Of a DNA stretch of 64,000 bases, positions 8,261-16,935 are shown piece by piece. The notes under the pieces were generated by a model that saw only the letters and a list, made by a program, of their open reading frames with translations, made no database searches and was not told the origin of the DNA. This stretch comes from UBA1479 sp963976055 (GTDB lineage: Bacteria > Pseudomonadota > Alphaproteobacteria > Rhodospirillales > Casp-alpha2). The position numbers were made by a program, and so were the translations under genes. Positions within the stretch are counted from its first letter, which is position 1; each line of letters opens with the position of its first letter. The stretch lies in NCBI GenBank assembly GCA_963976055.1, contig CAXBJB010000007.1, forward strand, positions 263,058 through 327,057, written 5' to 3'.

Positions 8261-9112
8261 ATGCCGCCGGTCCTGAGGGCAGCACTCTGGATGCTGGGGA
8301 CGCTGACGTCCCTGGCGCTCATGGCCATCGCCGGGCGCGAACTGTCGGCGGAATTGTCGACCCTGCAGATTCTGTTTTTCCGCAGCGCCATCGGCTTGGT
8401 GATTATTCTGGCCGTGATCTGGCGGGCGGGCCGGCACCATCTGGCGACCCTTCAGCCGGGCCTGCAGGTCCTGCGCAACGTCGCTCATTACATCGGACAG
8501 TTCGGCTGGTTCTACGGCATTTCCTTGCTGCCGCTGGCTCAGGTCTTCGCGCTGGAATTCACCATGCCGGTCTGGGCCACGCTGCTGGCCCCGCTGCTGC
8601 TGAAGGAACAGATCACGCCCAGGCGGGCCCTGGTCGTGGCCATCGGCTTCGCCGGCATCCTGATCGTCGTGCGCCCCGGCCTGGTGACGATCAGCCCGGC
8701 CGCCCTGGCGGTCCTGATGGCGGCCGTCGGATACGCCTTCGCCTATACTCTGACCAAGAAGCTGACACGCACGGATACGGCGCTTACCATCGTGTTTTAC
8801 ATGTGCCTGGTGCAGTTGCCGCTCGGCCTCATTCCGTCATTGTTCGATTGGGTCAATCCTTCGGCCGCCATGTGGCCCTGGATCATGGCGGTCAGCGTCA
8901 CCGGTCTTAGCGCCCATTACTGCCTTGCCTGCGCCTTTTCCGAGGCCGACGCCATCGTCGTCGTGCCCATGGAATTCCTGCGCCTGCCGCTGATCGCGGT
9001 TGCCGGGTTGCTGTTCTATGGAGAACCCTTGGACCCCTGGGTCTTGGCTGGCGCCGCCGTGATCTTCGCGGGAAATTTCCTCAACATCCTGGGGGAACGC
9101 AGGGGTTCTTAG
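8261..9112 (+). CDS. DMT-superfamily transporter (EamA type)
   Basis: This 283-residue membrane protein has about ten hydrophobic segments arranged as two EamA repeats. Repeat 1 ends around LLLKEQITPRRALVVAIGFAGILIVVRPG, the typical EamA closing motif (x-x-x-E, then a G-rich helix, then R-P). Repeat 2 ends at LLFYGEPLDPWVLAGAAVIFAGNFLNI. EamA proteins export or import amino acids, metabolites or nucleotide sugars; the substrate cannot be read from sequence. It starts 22 bases after dctM, with GGAGG at 8248-8252 as the ribosome site, so it may be co-transcribed with the TRAP genes. Confidence 0.88.
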   Translation: MPPVLRAALWMLGTLTSLALMAIAGRELSAELSTLQILFFRSAIGLVIILAVIWRAGRHHLATLQPGLQVLRNVAHYIGQFGWFYGISLLPLAQVFALEFTMPVWATLLAPLLLKEQITPRRALVVAIGFAGILIVVRPGLVTISPAALAVLMAAVGYAFAYTLTKKLTRTDTALTIVFYMCLVQLPLGLIPSLFDWVNPSAAMWPWIMAVSVTGLSAHYCLACAFSEADAIVVVPMEFLRLPLIAVAGLLFYGEPLDPWVLAGAAVIFAGNFLNILGERRGS

Positions 9113-9279
9113 CGCGCAACCGCTCGGTGTCAGGCGGCATATTATTGCACATTATTATTATTCCAGTGATGAAGGTCACAGCCCGAGGTGCTGCGTTTGC
9201 CCATTGTGGGTAAGGGTCATTGACCTATGCCGCGTATACGGCTGCGCTTGGGGGCAGGCAATAGAGCGAAGGTAATATC
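9113..9279. other. AT-rich intergenic stretch with an 11-bp palindrome
   Basis: This gap between the DMT transporter and a small protein gene has an AT-rich run at about 9140-9165 made of repeated ATTATT units. It also has the palindrome GGTCA-T-TGACC at 9215-9225, about 55 bases before the next start. GAAGG near 9269 is the ribosome site for the small protein. Promoter and operator roles are guesses. Confidence 0.35.
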
Positions 9280-9498
9280 ATGAATAGACATGCCATCATT
9301 CAAGGTCCGCAATCGCCCAAAGATATCAAGGTACGTCAACGTCTTAGGGACGCAGGCCGCGACCTGGCGGAAGCCCTCGCCGAGCAGCAGACGGAGATGA
9401 GAAACCTTCAGGGAAACCTGAATTCCTTGGATGCGGCCCTTGATCGCGTGTCCGATTCGATGGCGCGCGCGGCATCAATGGGGCACGGTGACGGCTGA
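9280..9498 (+). CDS. Small helical protein of unknown function
   Basis: The gene encodes 72 residues with no signal peptide or membrane segment. Residues 15-65 are strongly helical and heptad-like (RQRLRDAGRDLAEALAEQQ, then MRNLQGNLNSLDAALDRV), suggesting a short coiled coil or helical hairpin. It is accepted as real because GAAGG lies at a suitable distance, it has its own AT-rich upstream region, and no overlapping frame is a better gene. It converges with the pirin gene 8 bases downstream. I do not recognise the family. Confidence 0.6.
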   Translation: MNRHAIIQGPQSPKDIKVRQRLRDAGRDLAEALAEQQTEMRNLQGNLNSLDAALDRVSDSMARAASMGHGDG

Positions 9499-9506
9499 CA
9501 GGCGCG

Positions 9507-10445
9507 CTACTCGGGCAGGGGAATGAACTCGGTCTCGCCGGGTACTTTCGCGAACCGGCCGTTCTGCCAATCGTCCTTGGCCTGCTCGATGCGGGCGGAT
9601 GAATGGGACACGAAATTCCAGAACATGAAACGGGGCTGGTTCGGCCGCGCATCGGCCGCGGTGTCGAGGGGAGCACCCCCCAGGACCATGACCTTGGCCG
9701 CCGTTTGTCCGGCGATGACCACATCCGAGCCTTCGCGGAAAATCACCGTCTGTCCGGCCTGGAACGTCTGGCCGTCGATCGTCACCCGACCCTCGGCGAC
9801 ATGGGCCGCGCGTTCGGCATGGTCGGGCGGCAGGGTGAAGGCCGCCCCCGCCGCCAGGCGCAGATCGGCATAAAAGATCGGCGAGAAGAATTCCACGGGC
9901 GAGGTCCGCCCGGCCATGGTGCCGGCGATCAGCGCGACCTCCGCTCCGCCGTCCCGCCAGCGGGGCAGGGCGTCGGCCGGATAGTGCACGAAGGACGGCG
10001 CTGTCTCTTCGAAATCAATGGGCAGCGCCACCCAGGCCTGCAGGCCGAACAGCGGGCCGCCCGCGGCACGGACGTCGCCCGGGGTGCGTTCGGAATGGAC
10101 GATGCCGCGGCCGGCGGTCATCCAGTTGATCTCGCCGGGCCGGATCGCCTGATCGAAGCCCAGGCTGTCCTTGTGGCCGATCACGCCGTCGTACAGATAG
10201 GTAATGGTGGCGAGCCCGATATGCGGATGCGGGCGCACGTCGATGCCCTGTCCCGGCTTGAACACCGCCGGGCCCATCTGGTCCAGGAACACGAAGGGGC
10301 CGACGCTGCGGCGGAGCGGCGACGGCAGTGACCGGCGCACGATCAGCCCACCGATGTCGTGTTCCTTGGGCGTGACGACCAGGGCGACCGCGCCATCATT
10401 CGGCGCGTCCTTGCATTGCGGATCGTCGGCGGGCTGCCAGCTCAC
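9507..10445 (-). CDS. Pirin-family cupin protein
   Basis: The product is about 312 residues with a pirin N-terminal cupin. DVRPHPHIGLATITYLYDG supplies the metal-binding His residues, and the adjoining MTAGRGIVHSER is a hallmark of pirins. A C-terminal pirin_C domain follows (FYADLRLAAGAAFTLPPDH, VAEGRVTIDGQTF). Bacterial pirins are Fe-binding proteins, some with quercetinase activity and some regulatory. The start is set at GTG 10445, behind GGGGATCGGGAC. A longer in-frame TTG at 10472 would overlap the end of the oxidoreductase gene by 11 bases. Either way the two genes are tightly linked. Confidence 0.9.
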   Translation of the reverse strand: MSWQPADDPQCKDAPNDGAVALVVTPKEHDIGGLIVRRSLPSPLRRSVGPFVFLDQMGPAVFKPGQGIDVRPHPHIGLATITYLYDGVIGHKDSLGFDQAIRPGEINWMTAGRGIVHSERTPGDVRAAGGPLFGLQAWVALPIDFEETAPSFVHYPADALPRWRDGGAEVALIAGTMAGRTSPVEFFSPIFYADLRLAAGAAFTLPPDHAERAAHVAEGRVTIDGQTFQAGQTVIFREGSDVVIAGQTAAKVMVLGGAPLDTAADARPNQPRFMFWNFVSHSSARIEQAKDDWQNGRFAKVPGETEFIPLPE

Positions 10446-10461
10446 GTCCCGATCCCCGCCC

Positions 10462-12174
10462 TTATTCGGCAAGCCAGCGGTCGCGGATGCGGTTCACTTC
10501 GTCGAAATGATGGCGTGCCATCTTCATGGTCGGGGCCAGGGGCTCCTGATAGAAAAAGTCGGGCAGTTCATCGTCCGCGCTGGTAAATCCGGCGGCCTTG
10601 TTGAACTTTTCTTCAAGAACCAGGGTTTCCTTGCCCAGGCGGTCGAAGAATTCGGTCTCGAAGGTCGTGCCGACGGCGTCGTTGATGGCGGTGACGATCA
10701 GGTCCGGATTGACGTTGGTCACGGACCGCCCGAACACGCAGATGCCAAGGGAATCCACGGCGGCGCATTTGGCCTGAATCTTCAGGCTTTCCAGGGCCAG
10801 TTCCTCCGTCGACTTGCCGGCGCATTCGAAGGTCGGCAGGTTGCCGGTCGTGTGGTCGGCGCCCTGGGCCGTCAGCATCATGGAAATGCCCGTGACTTCG
10901 ATGACGCGGGGGTCGTAGGCGCTAAGCGCCTGTTTCTTGATGACCGGCAGGCGTTTGATGCCGTAATGCGTGCCGACCCGCGCGGTGCCCTGGGCCAATA
11001 TCCGGCCCCGTTCGTTGCCTTCGCGGATGTCGGCGAGCGCTTCGAGCATGAAATTCTCGTCGCCATATTCGCCGTGTCCCGCGTCCATCAGGGCGCCCAG
11101 CAGGGCTCCCGTCTCGATGGTGTCAATGGCCAGATCGTTGGCGACTGCGTTGAGTCGGGCGACTTGGTCAGGATGAGTCAGGCCGCAGTTGGTGCCGAGC
11201 AGACCGATGGTCTCGTACTCCAGCGGTGCCACCAACTCGTTCCCGTTTTCATCGGCATAGACGTTGGAACACTTGATCATGCAGCCGGGCATGCAGGCAT
11301 GGGTGGTTTCGCCGCCGCGCTCCAGGTTCTGTTCGCGGATATAGTCGCCGCCCATCTTCAGGCGTTCCTTGGCCGTGTCGACCAGTTGCCCGGACGAGAA
11401 GTTGCGTACCGGCAGGCCGCCCAGGTGGTTGATCACGTCGGAGACCAGGGCCGTGCCGCGGGCCCCCAGGTTTTGGGTCGCCGGGTCGTCCTTGATCATG
11501 CCGCCGTAGGTCTTGATCGACTGCATCAGTTTCTTGCGCTCGTGGAAGTCGGGCATCTTGTGCTTGTCGCAGACGATGGCCTTGACCTTTTTCGAGCCCA
11601 TCACCGCCCCCACGCCGCCGCGCGCGGAAATGCGCGTTGGGCGGCCTTCGGGGTCGGTGAACACGATGCCGGAAATCAGGCCGCCGTATTCTCCGACCGG
11701 ACTGCAAATACCCAAGCTGACCTTGTCGCCGTATTTTTCGAACAGCATGTCGGCGGTTTCGAACACGCCCTTGCCCAGATAGGGCGTTGCATCGTCGAAA
11801 GTGATGTCGCCTTCCAGGGGGATGCGGATGACGACCCAGTCGTCAGACTGGTTTTCCAGGGTGATCCCGGCGATGCCGATCTGGCCCATGGCGAAGGCCA
11901 TGGTGCCGCCGCCGTTGGATTCCTTGACCCCGCCGGTCAGCGGGCTTTTGCAGCCGACGCTGATCCGGTTGGCGTTGGAGAAATTGGTCCCGGCGAACGG
12001 GCCGGCGGAGAAGATCAGGGGGTTTTCCGGGCCCAGGGGGTCGATGTTTGCCAGGCCGCGGTCGACCAGGGTCTTGGCGATCAGATAGCGCCCGGCGCGG
12101 GCGAGGGCTTCGCCGGACAACTTCTCGCTTTTGATGTCACGGGTGGCAAGGTCGATGGTCAGGTACTTTCGCAT
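10462..12174 (-). CDS. Aldehyde:ferredoxin oxidoreductase-family enzyme (W/Mo bis-pterin, YdhV-like)
   Basis: This 570-residue protein is collinear with the AOR family. The N-terminal domain begins MRKYLTIDLATRDIK and contains FSAGPFAGTNFSNANRIS and SPLTGGVKESNGGG, typical of the pterin-binding part. An iron-sulfur ligand cluster appears as ACMPGCMIKCSNVY, with Cys spacing as in the E. coli YdhV branch, and a further ligand as AAVDSLGICVFG. The family holds a tungsten or molybdenum bis-pterin plus one [4Fe-4S] cluster and oxidises aldehydes or related substrates. There is no signal peptide, so it is cytoplasmic. No ferredoxin or pterin-synthesis gene is adjacent. The start is ATG 12174; the open frame also has an upstream TTG at 12192. 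Confidence 0.92.
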   Translation of the reverse strand: MRKYLTIDLATRDIKSEKLSGEALARAGRYLIAKTLVDRGLANIDPLGPENPLIFSAGPFAGTNFSNANRISVGCKSPLTGGVKESNGGGTMAFAMGQIGIAGITLENQSDDWVVIRIPLEGDITFDDATPYLGKGVFETADMLFEKYGDKVSLGICSPVGEYGGLISGIVFTDPEGRPTRISARGGVGAVMGSKKVKAIVCDKHKMPDFHERKKLMQSIKTYGGMIKDDPATQNLGARGTALVSDVINHLGGLPVRNFSSGQLVDTAKERLKMGGDYIREQNLERGGETTHACMPGCMIKCSNVYADENGNELVAPLEYETIGLLGTNCGLTHPDQVARLNAVANDLAIDTIETGALLGALMDAGHGEYGDENFMLEALADIREGNERGRILAQGTARVGTHYGIKRLPVIKKQALSAYDPRVIEVTGISMMLTAQGADHTTGNLPTFECAGKSTEELALESLKIQAKCAAVDSLGICVFGRSVTNVNPDLIVTAINDAVGTTFETEFFDRLGKETLVLEEKFNKAAGFTSADDELPDFFYQEPLAPTMKMARHHFDEVNRIRDRWLAE

Positions 12175-12280
12175 GGTTCGTCTGATCCCCAAGTCATGGT
12201 TTGGCCGTCGGCACGCCGTCCATCCGATGCCGGCGCCGGTGCCGATGGGAAAGAGGCCGATGAAGCGATGGGCTTATCTT

Positions 12281-12297
12281 AAAATGGGGACGGCCCC
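12281..12297 (-). terminator. Weak terminator-like hairpin after the TPR/sulfotransferase gene
   Basis: On the minus strand GGGG-CCGT-CCCC is followed directly by ATTTTA, 33 bases after the stop of the TPR/sulfotransferase gene. A four-pair stem is short, so this is a weak call. The rest of the 155-bp gap up to the oxidoreductase gene shows nothing else I can name. Confidence 0.3.
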
Positions 12298-12329
12298 GGG
12301 GGAATACCAGGATTTCGCGGCCCCGCTGC

Positions 12330-14306
12330 TCAGGTCCCGCCGTCGGCGTAGCCGAACCCCTTGAGGAACGGACGCAGGTGCTGCTGGTAGGGCGCCATGT
12401 GGATTTCGAAGGTGCGCCAACGGCCGGCGGGCATCGCAACCCCGTTCGCGGCGGCAAGCGGCGCCAAGATTCCATCATCCCAGGAAACGCCCAGGAATTC
12501 CAAAAGCTTCCGTGCGGTCTGTTCATGTCCGGCAACAAGGTCTTCATGACGGACTTCATGGACGTTCAGGGCCAGGGTCTCGCGCTGCGTCTGCCACAGG
12601 GACATGACCTGTTCGTAGAAGCCGACGGTGTCGTCCAAACGCGTGAAATGGACCGTGCCATCGTTCATTGCAAAAGGATGCGTGAAGCAGTCCAGGCAGA
12701 CGTCGCAGGGGTGGCGTTGCGCCAGAATGAACTTGGCGTCCGGAAACAGGCGATGGATCAGGCCCGCGTCCAGGATATTGAGCGGCAGCGTGTCGATCAG
12801 CAATGCGTCCGGATCGCGCGTAACGGCACGGTCGACGGCCTGGAAATAGATTACACGCAACGTTGCCAGGTCCGTGTCGGAAATGTCGAACAGGTTGGCC
12901 GGAAAATTGTCTCCGCGTGCAAGAAGATGGTCGCGGACCACGGACAGGGCGGCCTGTTCCTGCAGCACCTGGATTCCCGGATGGGCGTTCATCACCCGCT
13001 CCAGGAGCGCCTCGCCCGATTGGGGAAACCCGACCAGGAACACGGGCGTCCCATCGCCCCCCGGGACGATGTTACCGGCGGGCCGGGCCGCCGGTCCGTC
13101 ATAGGCCCGCTTCAGGCGCTCCAGGTATTCCGCCGAGCGGGCGCGGAACATGGCCACGGCCTGCGCATCGCGAGCGAGAAAGGCGTTGCCCAATTCAAAA
13201 TTCTCGACCGCGTCGCCGGGGCGGTTCAGGCGTTCATAAAGCATGCTCATTTCAAAGCGGATGTCTCCCAAGGCAGGAGAAGCATCCCGCATCGCCGGAT
13301 CAAGCCCGTTCAGGCGGGCCAGGGCCTTGCCATGGTCACCCGCCCGTTGCTCCAGGCGAGCCGCCACAAGATTGAGCGCCGGGTCGCCGGGGTGCTGATC
13401 CAGCACCGGCGTGATTTCGGCCCATGCATCGTCCGGCCGGTTCATCCGTTCCAGCAGGATGCCGAGGGCCACGCGGTTTGCCGGGTCGTCGGGCGCGGCC
13501 TGGACCGCCATGCGGTAATGGTCCAGGGCCCCCTCGGTATCTCCCATGGCGCGCAGCGCCGCCGCCTTCGCACGCAGAACCTCGGGATCTCCGGGCCGTT
13601 TCGTCAACAGCAGGTCGTAGTATTCAACCGCGGTCCGGAAATCGCCCATCATCGCCGTGACCTCGGCGTAGAAGCTAAGTACTTCGGGAACGTCCTGTGT
13701 CAGGGCCAGGGCATCCTCGAGGGCCTTGCGGGTCAGGGCGTAGCGTTTGCTCAGGTAAAGGGCCCGAGCCAGCAGGACGCGCGCTTCAAGGTCGTTCGGT
13801 GCGCGGTCGACCACGCGCTGCAGGATCGCCGCCGCCTGATCGAGATTTTCAAGGTTGTAATGGCACTGCCCCAGATTGAACAGCGCGTTCAGATTGTTCG
13901 GATCCAGGTCGATGGCCTGCTTGTAATGTTTCGCTGCGAGGGGAATTTGGCGGTCGTCACGGTAGGCATTGCCCAGGTTGTAATGGATGTTCGCGGCATC
14001 CGGAGAGATGTCTAAGGCCTTGCGGAAGTGCCGGATCGCGGCATTGACCCGACCCGACTGGCGCAGAGCACAGCCGAGCAGGTCATGGGCCTCGGCCGAA
14101 CCGGGGACCAGATCGGTCAGTTTTTTCAGATTGTCCGCCGCCGCATCCGCCTTGTCCTGGCGAAGCTGTGTCAGGGACAGGAGGTGCAGGACATTGGGAT
14201 TGTTCGGCAAGGTCAGCGCCAGTGCCGTCAGTCCCGCCTCGGCGCCGAGGAAATCACCCGATTGATACATCTGGGCGGCAGCCTGGAATTGCTGTTCTGG
14301 GTCCAT
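12330..14306 (-). CDS. TPR protein with C-terminal sulfotransferase-like domain
   Basis: The product has 658 residues. Roughly residues 1-390 are tandem tetratricopeptide repeats, with units such as AIRHFRKALDISPDAANIHYNLGNAY and AAKHYKQAIDLDPNNLNALFNLG at 34-residue periodicity. The C-terminal part (about 415-650) resembles bacterial TPR-linked sulfotransferases: TPVFLVGFPQSGEALLERVM at the PAPS-binding loop, DALLIDTLPLNILDAGLI, and KFILAQRHPCDVCLDCFTHPF. The usual loop is PRSGTT; here it is PQSGEA, so the basic residue and both Thr are lost and PAPS binding may be impaired. It lies 36 bases downstream of another TPR protein on the same strand and is probably co-transcribed with it. Confidence 0.88.
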   Translation of the reverse strand: MDPEQQFQAAAQMYQSGDFLGAEAGLTALALTLPNNPNVLHLLSLTQLRQDKADAAADNLKKLTDLVPGSAEAHDLLGCALRQSGRVNAAIRHFRKALDISPDAANIHYNLGNAYRDDRQIPLAAKHYKQAIDLDPNNLNALFNLGQCHYNLENLDQAAAILQRVVDRAPNDLEARVLLARALYLSKRYALTRKALEDALALTQDVPEVLSFYAEVTAMMGDFRTAVEYYDLLLTKRPGDPEVLRAKAAALRAMGDTEGALDHYRMAVQAAPDDPANRVALGILLERMNRPDDAWAEITPVLDQHPGDPALNLVAARLEQRAGDHGKALARLNGLDPAMRDASPALGDIRFEMSMLYERLNRPGDAVENFELGNAFLARDAQAVAMFRARSAEYLERLKRAYDGPAARPAGNIVPGGDGTPVFLVGFPQSGEALLERVMNAHPGIQVLQEQAALSVVRDHLLARGDNFPANLFDISDTDLATLRVIYFQAVDRAVTRDPDALLIDTLPLNILDAGLIHRLFPDAKFILAQRHPCDVCLDCFTHPFAMNDGTVHFTRLDDTVGFYEQVMSLWQTQRETLALNVHEVRHEDLVAGHEQTARKLLEFLGVSWDDGILAPLAAANGVAMPAGRWRTFEIHMAPYQQHLRPFLKGFGYADGGT

Positions 14307-14342
14307 GTTCCGGTCAGTCGGCGAAGGGTGGGGCGTCGCGGG

Positions 14343-16847
14343 TTACGAAGAAAAGGGCAGGTCGGCCAGGGTCAGCCGGTTGTTCAGCCGCCAGCCGCCG
14401 GGCTTGTCTACGTCCGACGCAAGGTCCGGGTCAATGCGTAATGCCGCCGCACGGTCCAGTTGGGCGGCCACGGCGTCGGTGCGCGCCGCATGCACGTTGG
14501 CGCGGCCCAGGTAGGCTGCGGCGAAGCTGCCGTCGATATCAAGGGCACGGGTGAAATGCTGGGTCGCATCGCCGTAAAGGCGCAGGATTTTTTCCGCTTC
14601 CGCCCGCCCGGCCCAGGCGGCGGCGTCGCCCGGATTGTTCTCCGTGGCCTTTGTGAAATCGGCCAGCGCATCGTCGATGCGGTTCAGCGCCAGCCGGGAA
14701 AACCCTCGAATGCGCAGCAACAGGGATGTCGGTTTTGTTTCGGCGATCAGGGCGGAGGCGGCAATGGCCGCTTGGTCGGGCTTGCCCTGACGAAGCATGA
14801 GTTCCGCCTGCAGGGTGCGCAGCCAGGGATCGTTGGCCGTTGCCGCCAGGCCGCGCGCAATGTCCGCGCCGGCTCCTGCAAGGTCGTTCGTGCGAAGCCG
14901 CAGGAACGCCAGAACGCCGTGCGGTTCGGCGTTGCCGGGGCTCAGGGGAGCCAGCCGCTCGTAGGCGGCCGAGGCCTCGCCCCAGCGTCCGCCGAACAAC
15001 AGCGCGCGGGCCTTTTCCCGCAGCGCGCGCGCCTGATAGGGCTGCATGCGCTGGGCCAGTTCCAAGTCGGCGACGGCGGCCTCCGTCTGGTTGAGGCGCC
15101 GATAGGCGCGGCCGCGCAGGATCAGGGCGGCGATGTCCGTGTCGCCGCCGCGCACCCCTTCGGAAATGGCGGCGGTGGCGTCGTCCACGGCGGCGTCCGC
15201 ATATCCGGCCGCCAGTTGCGCCTCACCGCGTGCCAGGAGGGCTTTCGCATCGCCGGGGTGGGCGGCCAGAACCTGGTTCAGATCGGCGATGGCGCCGGTG
15301 TAATCGCCCAAGGCCTGGGCGGCGGCGGCCCGGCGGCGGCGCAGGTCCATGGCGTCCGGGCGGTCCTCCAGAATGCGGGTCAGGTCGCGATGGGCGCTGG
15401 CCGGGCGGGCCGCCGCGGCATGCAGCGCGGCGCGCAGGTCGAGCGCCGCCAGATTGGCCGGGTCTTCCAATAACAGACGATCGAGGTCAGTCAGGGCACG
15501 GTCCGCTTCCCCGATGTCGCGGTAGGCAGCCCCCCGGATCAGCCGCGCGACAGCGTTGTCCGGCGCCAGGGTCAGGGCGGCGGTCATCGACTGCACCGCA
15601 TGCCGCTGATCGCCCCGCCGGTAATAGGCTTGGCCGCGCAGGACCAGGGCCGCCGTATGGGTCGGGTCCCGGCGCAGGACCGTGTTCATGTCGGCGATCA
15701 CGCCGGCGAAGGTCTCAAGCTGGAACAATTGCTCCGCGCGCATGAAACGGGCGGCCGCATTGCCGGGATCGGCGGCGATGGCGGTATCAAGGTCTTCCAA
15801 GGCCAGGCCCGTCTCGTCCTGGCGCAGGTGGATGCGGGCGCGCAGCATGTGGTGGCGGCTGTCCTCCGGGGCGAGGGCGATCGCCTGATCGACGTCGTCG
15901 AGGGCCAGCTGCAGTTGCTCCATCTTCAGGAAGGTCTCGGCGCGGGCGGTCCAGGTCGCCGTTGCCATGGGATCGGCCTCGAGCGACGCCGAAAGATCGG
16001 CGCGCGCGGCCGAAAGATTGCCGCCGGCCAGATGCGCCTGTCCGCGAAGGCGCAGGAGTTCCGCATCCGTGGGCGCCATGTCCAGGGCCTCGCCGAAGTC
16101 GGCGACGGCCAGCTCAAACTCCTCGGTCACCATATGGACGAGACCGCGTTCACGGTAACTTTCAAGAGGGCGGCGCAGATGGCGGATCGACAGGTCCAGG
16201 TCGGCGATGGCCAGGCGGTACAGGCCCATGCGGCGCAGCAGCGCGCCGCGCACCTGCAAGGCTTCGCCGTTTTCCGGGGCCAGGGCGACGGCGGCGTTGA
16301 GGTCGGCCCGCGCGAGCTGGTGATGGCCTTGTGCCAGATAAGCGGCCCCCCGTTGAATCAAGGCCCCGACGTGGCGTGGCGTGGCGTCGATGGCCCTGGA
16401 CGCACTTTCCGCCGCGTCGCCATGGCGGCCGAGGGCGATCAGGATACGCGCGCGGAGCGTCAAGGCGTCGGCATTGCGGGGGTCGAGCGCCAGACCGGCA
16501 TCGGCATCGGCGAGCGCCACCGCATCGCGCCCGGCGATGTGGTTGATGCGGGCACGCAGGAAGTGCACGCGCTTGCGCCGGGGCGTCAGGCGCACGGCGC
16601 TGTTCAGGTCGCTCAGGGCCTTGTCGGGAAAGCCTTCGTCGATCAGTGCGTCGGCCCGGTTGATGAACAGGTCGGCGAATTTTTCGGGATCGGTCTCGCC
16701 CTGGGCGATGGCCTCAGTGCAGGCGAACACGCGCATGGCGGCGGGCAGCGCGCCGTCCGCGCAGTCGGGCGTTTGCGCGCGCGCGGGCTGGGCCGCCGTC
16801 GCCGCCCAGGCCAACATCAACAGGGACGCCCCCCGGATCAGCCGCAT
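14343..16847 (-). CDS. Secreted multi-TPR protein
   Basis: This 834-residue protein starts with a clear Sec signal (MRLIRGASLLMLAWAATAAQ, then PARAQTPDC, cleavage near residue 24). Nearly the whole mature length is TPR repeats, at least 20 units of about 34 residues, such as ALSDLNSAVRLTPRRKRVHF, ALDDVDQAIALAPEDSRHHM and AVADLELAQRMQPYQARALR. No catalytic domain is visible, so it is a periplasmic or envelope scaffold. The downstream TPR/sulfotransferase gene suggests a shared envelope role, possibly polysaccharide or protein modification; this is inference from position only. Confidence 0.87.
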   Translation of the reverse strand: MRLIRGASLLMLAWAATAAQPARAQTPDCADGALPAAMRVFACTEAIAQGETDPEKFADLFINRADALIDEGFPDKALSDLNSAVRLTPRRKRVHFLRARINHIAGRDAVALADADAGLALDPRNADALTLRARILIALGRHGDAAESASRAIDATPRHVGALIQRGAAYLAQGHHQLARADLNAAVALAPENGEALQVRGALLRRMGLYRLAIADLDLSIRHLRRPLESYRERGLVHMVTEEFELAVADFGEALDMAPTDAELLRLRGQAHLAGGNLSAARADLSASLEADPMATATWTARAETFLKMEQLQLALDDVDQAIALAPEDSRHHMLRARIHLRQDETGLALEDLDTAIAADPGNAAARFMRAEQLFQLETFAGVIADMNTVLRRDPTHTAALVLRGQAYYRRGDQRHAVQSMTAALTLAPDNAVARLIRGAAYRDIGEADRALTDLDRLLLEDPANLAALDLRAALHAAAARPASAHRDLTRILEDRPDAMDLRRRRAAAAQALGDYTGAIADLNQVLAAHPGDAKALLARGEAQLAAGYADAAVDDATAAISEGVRGGDTDIAALILRGRAYRRLNQTEAAVADLELAQRMQPYQARALREKARALLFGGRWGEASAAYERLAPLSPGNAEPHGVLAFLRLRTNDLAGAGADIARGLAATANDPWLRTLQAELMLRQGKPDQAAIAASALIAETKPTSLLLRIRGFSRLALNRIDDALADFTKATENNPGDAAAWAGRAEAEKILRLYGDATQHFTRALDIDGSFAAAYLGRANVHAARTDAVAAQLDRAAALRIDPDLASDVDKPGGWRLNNRLTLADLPFSS

Positions 16848-16935
16848 CGTTGCCTCGTTTCCGCCAAGTACCGAAAATTCTTAGCAAAAAACCGAAGGTA
16901 ACGCCATCCGAGCCGGTCCAGGGGGGCGCGTCCGT

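Noticed and set aside
10204..12282. A 692-residue open frame on the plus strand
   Set aside because: It is a shadow of the AOR-family gene; the minus-strand protein is a clear family member and this one has no recognisable domain.
12378..14015. A 545-residue open frame on the plus strand
   Set aside because: It is antisense to the TPR/sulfotransferase gene, whose repeat pattern is clear on the minus strand.
14064..16800. Repeated DNA in the TPR genes as a tandem repeat or CRISPR-like array
   Set aside because: The periodicity is about 102 bases and reflects degenerate 34-residue TPR units, not exact repeats with spacers.
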